Positions 8,360-13,394 of a stretch of 18,503 nt of DNA are shown in pieces. The stretch is from an uncultured Collinsella sp. (lineage in GTDB: Bacteria; Actinomycetota; Coriobacteriia; Coriobacteriales; Coriobacteriaceae): the NCBI GenBank assembly GCA_900756725.1, contig CAAELJ010000131.1:1-18503 (forward strand), written 5' to 3'. Numbering within the stretch: the stretch's first letter is position 1; each line of letters begins with the position of its first letter. The notes below the pieces were generated by a model. That model saw only the letters and a list, made by a program, of their open reading frames with translations. It made no database searches and had not been told where the DNA came from. The position numbers and the translations under genes are program-made.

Positions 8360-9097
8360 TTAGTCTTGCGCGTCGTTGACGGCGACTACGGTTAGCTGGG
8401 TTTCATCGACCGTAAAAGATATGTCGAGTCCGGCGTAGGCCAAGTGGTAAACGCGGTTTGGCTCGTGCTTGCTGCCCGCGCGGCGCGGATCTTGGCGAAG
8501 AACCTCGACCAGACCGGGGAGCTTTGCGGGTGGGACCATGTCTTGAAGAGCTTGCGGGAACTCGACGTCGAGCTCTTGCCACGGAGCGTCCTCAATCCAG
8601 CCGCCGGTCGCATCCGGATGACAGTCCGCAAACGGGATGTAGGGCTTGATATCGTAGATGGGCGTGCCGTCACGCAGGTCGGCCCCCAGCACATGAATGA
8701 TGGGGCCGTCGTCGGTGAGCTCCACGCGGTCGAGCTTGACGCAGGTAAGCCCAATGGGATTAGGGCGAAACGGACTGCGCGTGGCAAACACGCCCACGCG
8801 CTCGGCTCCACCCAGACGCGGCGGGCGCACGGTTTTCGACCATTTTGCGTTGGTGCCGGACCTGTCCTGCGTTTTGGCATCGGCGGCTATGTCCTCAGCC
8901 GTGCCGCCGGGCGTTCCGTTTTCGAAGCGCCACAGCAGCCATAGGTGAGAAAAGGAGTCCAGGCCCTCAACTGCTGCATTGGAGGCAAATTCCGACTCAA
9001 AAACGATGCGTCCCTGCAGATGGGGCGCCAAAAAGCTGTTGCGCGGAATGCCGAACTTCTGCGGCAGGTCGGTATGTATGTGTGCGATAGGTTCCAT
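8360..9097 (-). CDS. trmO: tRNA (N6-threonylcarbamoyladenosine37-N6)-methyltransferase TrmO
   Basis: A 245-residue TsaA/TrmO-family enzyme that uses S-adenosylmethionine to methylate the N6 of t6A37 in tRNA-Thr, making m6t6A. The beta-barrel SAM-binding core is at about 1-155. It includes SFSHLWLLWRF (48-58), RSPFRPNPIGLT (107-118, the family signature) and the active-site strand DGTPIYDIKPYIP (143-155). A short C-terminal domain (about 175-245) contains RVYHLAYAG and matches the extension seen in bacterial TrmO. The frame stays open far upstream, but family homology begins at the ATG at 9097 and the upstream part overlaps the divergent regulator gene, so the short form is real. There is no Shine-Dalgarno; instead a -10-like TACAAT lies seven bases before ATG, suggesting a leaderless mRNA. 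Confidence 0.93.
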   Translation of the reverse strand: MEPIAHIHTDLPQKFGIPRNSFLAPHLQGRIVFESEFASNAAVEGLDSFSHLWLLWRFENGTPGGTAEDIAADAKTQDRSGTNAKWSKTVRPPRLGGAERVGVFATRSPFRPNPIGLTCVKLDRVELTDDGPIIHVLGADLRDGTPIYDIKPYIPFADCHPDATGGWIEDAPWQELDVEFPQALQDMVPPAKLPGLVEVLRQDPRRAGSKHEPNRVYHLAYAGLDISFTVDETQLTVVAVNDAQD

Positions 9098-9119
9098 GCC
9101 GGTTATTGTACGGCATGGA
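9093..9119 (-). promoter_or_regulatory. Leaderless-type -10 and dyad over the trmO start codon
   Basis: On the minus strand TACAAT (9105-9110) is followed by exactly seven bases and then the ATG of trmO at 9097. This is the TANNNT-N7-RTG geometry of leaderless genes in Actinobacteria, and no ribosome binding site is present. The same stretch is a dyad: TCCATGCCG (9093-9101) and CGGCATGGA (9111-9119) are perfect nine-base inverted arms around a nine-base spacer, so an operator covering the start site is also possible. No good -35 is visible. Confidence 0.5.
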
Positions 9120-9164
9120 GGCGTGGGGCGTTGCGCGCAATTCTTCGCCGCGGAGTCCTGTCGT

Positions 9165-9208
9165 GCAACCAACGGTTGCTTGGAAGGGCGCCTGCCGCCG
9201 CGTATGCT
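9165..9208 (+). promoter_or_regulatory. Candidate promoter and operator of the XRE-TipAS regulator
   Basis: TTGGAA (9180-9185) and TATGCT (9203-9208) are spaced by 17 bp, each matching four of six bases of the sigma-70 hexamers. Immediately upstream is the inverted repeat GCAACC-AAC-GGTTGC (9165-9179). The repeat abuts the -35 and would suit binding of an autoregulatory HTH protein, here most simply the gene's own product (inference). Confidence 0.42.
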
Positions 9209-9238
9209 TAAGCCATCAACCAGCAGAAAGGAGCCGCT

Positions 9239-10066
9239 ATGGCCTTTGCAGAAAAGCTCATTGCCATCCGTCGCGCCCATCATCTTACCCAAGAGCAGCT
9301 CGCCGCCAAACTCTTTGTCACGCGCCAAGCCGTCAGCCGTTGGGAGCGCGACGAGGTCACCCCGGGCATCGACATGATGAAGCTCATTGCCGCCGTAACC
9401 GGCGAGCCACTGTCCCACCTGCTCGAAATGCCCGAGCACTATTGCCAGAGCTGCGGCATGATACTCACGCCCGACGACTGCGGCACCGATGCCACAGGCG
9501 CCACGACCGACCATTACTGCAAGTGGTGCTACGACCACGGCAAGTACACCTACGACACCACCATGGAGGCAATGATCGAGGATTGTGCCCCGCGCCTGGC
9601 ACAAAACAACGGCATGTCGCTCGACGAAGCCGTCTCGCTCATGGGCGCCGTCCTGCCGCAACTGGAGCGCTGGCGCGCCGTGCAAGAAAACGAAGAGCGC
9701 TACGGTGCCGAGGCGCGGGCGCGCCATGGCGATGAGGCTATCGATGCAGCAAACGAAGCGCTGCTGGACATGGACCCCGAGACATGGAACGACATGAAGG
9801 AACTTGAACGCGCTGTTCTGGGCCAGCTTTCGATTGCCATGGGCATTGGCGACCCAGAGAGCAACGAGGCTCGTAAGCTTGTCGCGATGCATCGTCGCTG
9901 GATTGCTCTCAACTGGGGATGCGAGCCCCAAGACGAGGCGTACCTGGGCCTCGCCCACGGCTATCTTGCCGACCAGCGCTTTGTTGACTACTACGACAAG
10001 CCCTGCGGCACCGGAGCCACGGCGTTTCTGGTCCAGGCGATCGAGTCGTCGTTGACGCGCGCATAG
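9239..10066 (+). CDS. XRE HTH - zinc ribbon - TipAS fusion regulator
   Basis: A 275-residue cytosolic regulator with three parts. Residues 1-63 are an XRE-type helix-turn-helix (LTQEQLAAKLFVTRQAVSRWE, recognition helix about 27-36). Residues 68-106 look like the putative zinc-ribbon domain, with C69-x2-C72 and C94-x2-C97 pairs. The C-terminal part (about 110-272) resembles the TipAS ligand-recognition domain of MerR-type TipA regulators: WNDMKELE, then MHRRWIALNW, YLGLAHGYLADQRFVDYYD and a final AFLVQAIE. In TipA this domain captures thiopeptide-like drugs; here it is joined to a different DNA-binding head. ATG at 9239 follows AGAAAGGAG (9225-9233). It is divergent from trmO and 51 bp ahead of the glutaredoxin gene, which may be a target. 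The ligand is unknown. Confidence 0.85.
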   Translation: MAFAEKLIAIRRAHHLTQEQLAAKLFVTRQAVSRWERDEVTPGIDMMKLIAAVTGEPLSHLLEMPEHYCQSCGMILTPDDCGTDATGATTDHYCKWCYDHGKYTYDTTMEAMIEDCAPRLAQNNGMSLDEAVSLMGAVLPQLERWRAVQENEERYGAEARARHGDEAIDAANEALLDMDPETWNDMKELERAVLGQLSIAMGIGDPESNEARKLVAMHRRWIALNWGCEPQDEAYLGLAHGYLADQRFVDYYDKPCGTGATAFLVQAIESSLTRA

Positions 10067-10117
10067 ACCGCGGTGGCTTTGGGTATTTCAATCAAAACCG
10101 CAACCGATTGGAGACCT

Positions 10118-10363
10118 ATGGCTACTAATCATGAGCTCGCGCTGTACGTTATGACCGGCTGCCCGTATTGCATAAAGGTCAAGCGTTTCCTTGCCGATAA
10201 CGGCGTGACCATTCCCGAGCGCAATATCTCGACCGATACCGATGCCGAGCAGACACTCATCGCCGTCGGCGGAAAACGCCAGGTTCCCTGCCTGTTCATC
10301 GACGGCAAACCGCTTTATGAGTCGAGCGACATCATCGCGTGGGTGCAGGAAAACCTACTCTAG
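10118..10363 (+). CDS. Small glutaredoxin-family thiol oxidoreductase
   Basis: An 81-residue cytosolic thioredoxin-fold protein. The active site is CPYC at 15-18, the classical dithiol glutaredoxin motif. The cis-proline is Pro57 in QVPCLFIDG, followed by the ligand-binding-like ESSDIIAWVQ segment (69-78). Size and layout match GrxC/NrdH-type proteins. ATG at 10118 follows TTGGAGA; a longer upstream reading lacks homology. It follows the XRE-TipAS gene by 51 bp, so the two may share a transcript. The electron donor is unclear: in organisms without glutathione such proteins are often reduced by thioredoxin reductase (family knowledge, not shown here). Confidence 0.87.
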   Translation: MATNHELALYVMTGCPYCIKVKRFLADNGVTIPERNISTDTDAEQTLIAVGGKRQVPCLFIDGKPLYESSDIIAWVQENLL

Positions 10364-10416
10364 CACGCGCATCCCGTCCGTCCAAGACCCCAACCCATAC
10401 GGCCCAAACATGTACA

Positions 10417-10472
10417 CCAGCATCCAAAGTCGACATTTTTCGACATCTTTGGATGCTGGCCTACAGCTTTTT
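10417..10472 (+). terminator. Hairpin with downstream T-run after the glutaredoxin gene
   Basis: CCAGCATCCAAAG (10417-10429) pairs perfectly over 13 bp with CTTTGGATGCTGG (10447-10459). The 17-base loop can itself pair through TCGA/TCGA. A TTTTT run at 10468-10472 follows after eight bases. The position 54 bp past the glutaredoxin stop fits a terminator, although the gap before the T-run is longer than usual. Confidence 0.6.
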
Positions 10473-10477
10473 GTGGG

Positions 10478-10533
10478 TAGTCATCGGGGACGTTCTTAAA
10501 TGACTAGTCGTTAAAAAACGTCCCCAATGACTA
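10478..10533. repeat. 56-bp near-perfect palindrome
   Basis: The dyad axis lies between 10505 and 10506 inside ACTAGT. Of 28 base pairs across the axis, 24 match; the exceptions are 10485/10526, 10495/10516, 10498/10513 and 10501/10510. Arms carry GGGGACGTT and its complement AACGTCCCC, bounded by TAGTCAT/ATGACTA. It sits between convergent genes and ends one base before the stop codon of the dihydrouridine synthase gene, so it may also act as a terminator for it. A solo right half occurs at 3512-3542. Confidence 0.85.
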
Positions 10534-10534
10534 G

Positions 10535-11488
10535 CTAGCTGTGGAAGCGGGCTATGGGCGCAAGTGGCTGCTCGCGAAAGACGCGATCGACGGCGGCGCG
10601 GTATTCGTCGACCTTTTTAGTCTTGCGCACGAGCTTGTGGACGGTAGCGGGGTCGGCGAAGGCGCATTTGGCGTAGAACCACCACTCCTTCATGCGAAAG
10701 ACCGCATTACCGCCAATCTCTTCTGCATATGCCGCAAACAGCGTGTCGTGGAAGCGCTGCAGCTCAGCAGCCGTTGCAGCAGGGCCGCCCTTGACCATGC
10801 GAGCCAGCGCGGGGTTCGCAAGCAAGCCACGCCCCAGCATCACATGGCGTGTACCGGGATAGGCCTCAACCAGCGCGTCCATATCCTCAAGATCAAAAAT
10901 GTCACCGTTATAGGCGACCGGAAACGGCGCGCGCTCCAGCGTCTCGCCATAAAACTCCTTGCGCGGCGTGCCCGTATAGCGGTCCTTTTGTACGCGCGGG
11001 TGCACGATCAGCTCTGCCAACGGTATGCGGCAATACAGATCGAGCACGCGCTCGTATTCGTCGTCACTCTCCAGCCCCAGCCTGGTCTTGACCGATACCG
11101 GCAACGGCGAGCGTTCGCACACGTCGCTCAAGAACACCTCAAGTTCGTCGAGATTACACAAGAAACCCGAGCCCTTGCCCTTGGCGACAACCGTCCCCGA
11201 GGGGCAACCCAAGTTGAGATTGACCTCGCGATAGCCCATGTCGGCGAGCACCTGTGCCGCCCACACAAACTCGTCCGCGTTCTTGGACATCAGCTGAGGC
11301 ACTACGTTAAGCCCCTGGTTATTGGCAGGATCGATCTCCTTAAACGCCTTGCCGCCAAAGCGGTTGCCCACCCGCGGCGGCGGCAAAAACGGCGTGTAAT
11401 AGCAATCGAGTGCGCCGAAGCACTCCGCATGCACGCGACGGAACACATGCCCGGTAATCCCCTCCATAGGGGCAAGCGAAAGAATCAT
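10535..11488 (-). CDS. dus: tRNA-dihydrouridine synthase
   Basis: A 317-residue FMN-dependent TIM-barrel enzyme that reduces uridine to dihydrouridine in tRNA. It starts with the typical LAPMEGITG (5-13). The catalytic cysteine is Cys95 in NLNLGCPSGTVVAKGKGSG (90-108). FMN and tRNA contacts are expected at Lys134 in SVKTRLG, HPR at 163-165, NGD at 194-196 and GRGLLANP at 219-226. A C-terminal helical tRNA-binding part follows (about 235-317). Length is normal for bacterial Dus proteins; which uridine is modified cannot be told from the sequence. Its stop codon lies next to the 56-bp palindrome. The ATG at 11488 has only a weak AGAAGAG upstream. The hairpin at 11512-11542 is just upstream of the gene. 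Confidence 0.93.
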   Translation of the reverse strand: MILSLAPMEGITGHVFRRVHAECFGALDCYYTPFLPPPRVGNRFGGKAFKEIDPANNQGLNVVPQLMSKNADEFVWAAQVLADMGYREVNLNLGCPSGTVVAKGKGSGFLCNLDELEVFLSDVCERSPLPVSVKTRLGLESDDEYERVLDLYCRIPLAELIVHPRVQKDRYTGTPRKEFYGETLERAPFPVAYNGDIFDLEDMDALVEAYPGTRHVMLGRGLLANPALARMVKGGPAATAAELQRFHDTLFAAYAEEIGGNAVFRMKEWWFYAKCAFADPATVHKLVRKTKKVDEYRAAVDRVFREQPLAPIARFHS

Positions 11489-11511
11489 CTACTCTTCTCT
11501 CATGTCAACGG

Positions 11512-11542
11512 ATGTGACAAAGGAACCGCCCCCTTGTTACAT
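11512..11542 (+). repeat. Hairpin repeat H1 (ATGTGACAAAGG type)
   Basis: ATGTGACAAAGG (11512-11523) pairs with CCTTGTTACAT (11532-11542), with one bulged A and one G-T wobble. It lies 23 bp upstream of the dus start. The same left arm, with the same bulge, recurs in inverted orientation at 13362-13394, so this is a dispersed element rather than a one-off hairpin. Confidence 0.7.
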
Positions 11543-11627
11543 GCATTATGCCTTGTGCTCCAGATGATTCACAAGGCAGAGGCAGCAGCTTGACGATAAT
11601 CACCCTTCCATCCGGCGCCTCATGCAA

Positions 11628-11809
11628 CGAAGGTGAATGGTTTTCCGCGAAGTGAACGAGTGAAATCGGACCCTCGATGCATCGACACTTTTGGAAGGCC
11701 AATTCCTGCGGATTTATCACTCAAATCCTGCGGTTTTAGCGTCGAAAAATGTGGGTGCTTCAGGGGTCCAAATTAGGTCGTTCACTTCTCGGGAAACCAT
11801 TCACCTTCG
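11628..11809 (+). repeat. Long palindromic element A (182 bp)
   Basis: An imperfect palindrome. The outer tips CGAAGGTGAATGG (11628-11640) and CCATTCACCTTCG (11797-11809) are perfectly complementary. Inner arms keep pairing through GAAGTGAACGA/TCGTTCACTTC and GGACCC/GGGTCC. The centre carries two direct CCTGCGG motifs at 11705-11711 and 11727-11733. Element B at 13163-13347 aligns with it along its whole length in opposite orientation. No open reading frame is credible inside it. Confidence 0.85.
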
Positions 11810-11878
11810 ATTTGCTGTTTGTGGGCATCGGCAGCGGCTTCATGCTCCAAAAGACGACGTTCGCGATCAAACGATCAC

Positions 11879-11937
11879 CAACAGCACGCTGTTGACCGCT
11901 ATGTATGAACAGCAGACATCCTCCACTCATCTATACT
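11879..11937 (+). promoter_or_regulatory. Dyad and -10 element upstream of the orphan membrane protein
   Basis: CAACAGC-AC-GCTGTTG (11879-11894) is a perfect dyad with seven-base arms, a plausible operator. TATACT (11932-11937) matches five of six -10 bases but has no convincing -35 at 17 bp. Seven bases after TATACT there is an in-frame GTG (11945), the spacing of a leaderless start, so the true start may be there rather than at 11987. Confidence 0.42.
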
Positions 11938-11986
11938 CAAGAGCGTGTGCACATCGCCCCCGAAAAACGATAAGAGTCGAGGCCCC

Positions 11987-13120
11987 ATGCAGCAGCTCAC
12001 CGAGCAAGAAAAGAAACGTATCCAGCGGTACTGCACATACCCCAAAATCGCAGCGACCGCACTCGTCATGTCGTTCGTAGCATGCCTGTTGATGTTGCCG
12101 CTCCAAATGGTCAACGATATCGCGTTCCACCAAAAGGAATTCCTACCCGCGGGCATATATACCGCCATCGCACTCACCGTAATCGAACTCGCCATCGTTT
12201 GCTATTGCGCTCTTGCGCCGCGCTTTGGAATGCAGGGCAAACAGTGGAAGGAACTGCAGAGCAGGCTTGCGGTGGCCCAGACCAACAAGGACCATTCCGC
12301 GGAGGTCGCCGGCGTGCTTGCCACGCAAGCTGCCGGCCGCCTGCTCAAGAACAGCGATAACGATCTCGCGCGCAACCTGGGCGGTGCCGCCGAGGTTGCC
12401 AGCGCCGTAGGGGCAGTCGCCACGGCGGCAGACGTGCTGGCCGAAACCTCGAGCAATGCCGAGGCCATGGCAAACGCATACGGCGTGACGATCCCAAGCG
12501 TCAAGAAGCAGATCATGGCTCTCGCGGTGTTGCCCGTCATTGTGCTGCTTGGCGTCTACATCCCGCAGTTTGTCCAGGGAAATAACGAGCTTCAGGCAAG
12601 AAAGGCTGCAGCCGCCGAGCAGCTCGCCATCGCGCAAGATGCCTTGGAGCCCGTGTGCGAACGCGTCGCGGCAGACGACCCATACGAGTCGTATCACGAC
12701 TACGGCTACCGCATTATCGGCTATCTGCGCGATAATGACCTCGGCGCTCAAGCAGCCTATGTCTACCTTTCTTTCGATGCAGACGGCATGCTCACGGACG
12801 TCGATTACACCAGCCAGATCGACCCCGAGGCAAGCCTTGCAGACAACCTCGCCCGCGCCGAGCAGGACATCGCGACGCTCTGTGCCCCGCTCAACGGGTT
12901 GGACATTTCCGTTGCCGCACCGGGCCTCCTCACGCCATGCAGCCTGTCGGATGAATTTAAACAGGCATTTTTAGCCGGATCCCTATATGAAGAAATCAGC
13001 ATCAAGACGGAGGACGAATCTATCAAGTCGTACTACACCTTTGACACCGAGCCCGAGGAAGAGTTCGACGAGTACACCCATCCGGAAATTAGGCTCATGC
13101 TCTCCGCAAAGAAGAACTAA
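11987..13120 (+). CDS. Uncharacterised three-helix membrane protein
   Basis: A 377-residue protein that I do not recognise. It has a short charged N-terminus (MQQLTEQEKKRIQRY), two hydrophobic helices at about 20-42 and 56-78, and an alanine-rich, probably helical cytoplasmic stretch (80-175) with QAAGRLL and GGAAEVASAVGAVATAADVLAE segments. A third helix follows at about 177-196, then a hydrophilic domain (197-377) expected outside the cell, holding Cys224, Cys299 and Cys318 and an acidic tail. The domain starts with a short coiled-coil-like segment (NELQARKAAAAEQLAIAQDALE). ATG at 11987 has a weak GAGG at 11979-11982; an in-frame GTG at 11945 would add 14 residues. The gene stands alone between palindromes A and B, and its base composition resembles its neighbours. 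A sensor or envelope role is possible but not shown. Confidence 0.8.
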   Translation: MQQLTEQEKKRIQRYCTYPKIAATALVMSFVACLLMLPLQMVNDIAFHQKEFLPAGIYTAIALTVIELAIVCYCALAPRFGMQGKQWKELQSRLAVAQTNKDHSAEVAGVLATQAAGRLLKNSDNDLARNLGGAAEVASAVGAVATAADVLAETSSNAEAMANAYGVTIPSVKKQIMALAVLPVIVLLGVYIPQFVQGNNELQARKAAAAEQLAIAQDALEPVCERVAADDPYESYHDYGYRIIGYLRDNDLGAQAAYVYLSFDADGMLTDVDYTSQIDPEASLADNLARAEQDIATLCAPLNGLDISVAAPGLLTPCSLSDEFKQAFLAGSLYEEISIKTEDESIKSYYTFDTEPEEEFDEYTHPEIRLMLSAKKN

Positions 13121-13162
13121 AGGCTTGCACTCTAATTGCCGCTCGCAAACATCGTCTATATC

Positions 13163-13347
13163 TCGAGGTCTAATACTTTTCCCGAGAAGTGAACGACCGT
13201 TTTTGGACCCCCGAAGCATCGACATTTTCAGACGTCAAAACCGCAGGATTTGGCTGACAAAACCGCAGGAAATTGCATCTCAAAAGTGTCGATGCTTCGG
13301 GGGTCCGTTTTTACTCGTTCACTTCTTGGAAAAGTATTAGACCTCGA
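13163..13347 (-). repeat. Long palindromic element B (185 bp)
   Basis: The left tip (13163-13182, TCGAGGTCTAATACTTTTCC) and the right tip (13328-13347) are perfect 20-bp inverted repeats. Inner arms pair through GAAGTGAACGA/TCGTTCACTTC and a long GACCCCCGAAGCATCGACA / TGTCGATGCTTCGGGGGTC stem. Two direct CCGCAGG motifs lie in the centre at 13241-13247 and 13263-13269. Its reverse complement aligns end to end with element A. It begins 42 bp after the orphan membrane protein stop, so it may also end that transcript. Confidence 0.87.
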
Positions 13348-13361
13348 TTTACAAGCCACTC

Positions 13362-13394
13362 AATGTGGCAAAAGGGCTGTCCCTTTGTCACATT
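13362..13394 (-). repeat. Hairpin repeat H2, overlapping the ABC exporter stop codon
   Basis: AATGTGGCAAAAGGG (13362-13376) pairs with CCCTTTGTCACATT (13381-13394) over 14 bp, with one bulged A and one wobble around a CTGT loop. On the minus strand it reads ATGTGACAAAGGG, matching H1. The stem covers two of the three stop codon bases of the leftward ABC exporter gene, so it is well placed to end that transcript. Confidence 0.75.

Larger units (their letters stand above)
11489..11986. other. 498-bp gene-free stretch packed with inverted repeats
   Basis: No coding region is supported here. From left to right it holds the leader of the leftward dus gene, hairpin H1 (11512-11542), long palindrome A (11628-11809), a 69-bp stretch with nothing recognised except two CGATCA words near 11863-11878, a 16-bp dyad (11879-11894) and a -10-like TATACT (11932-11937) before the rightward membrane protein gene. 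Confidence 0.7.

Noticed and set aside
9098..9958. Upstream extension of trmO giving a 532-residue protein
   Set aside because: The extra part is antisense to the XRE-TipAS gene and has no homology. TrmO homology begins exactly at the ATG at 9097.
11705..11733. Possible CRISPR-like repeat from the doubled CCTGCGG motif
   Set aside because: There are only two seven-base units per element, inside a palindrome, with no repeat-spacer array and no cas genes.
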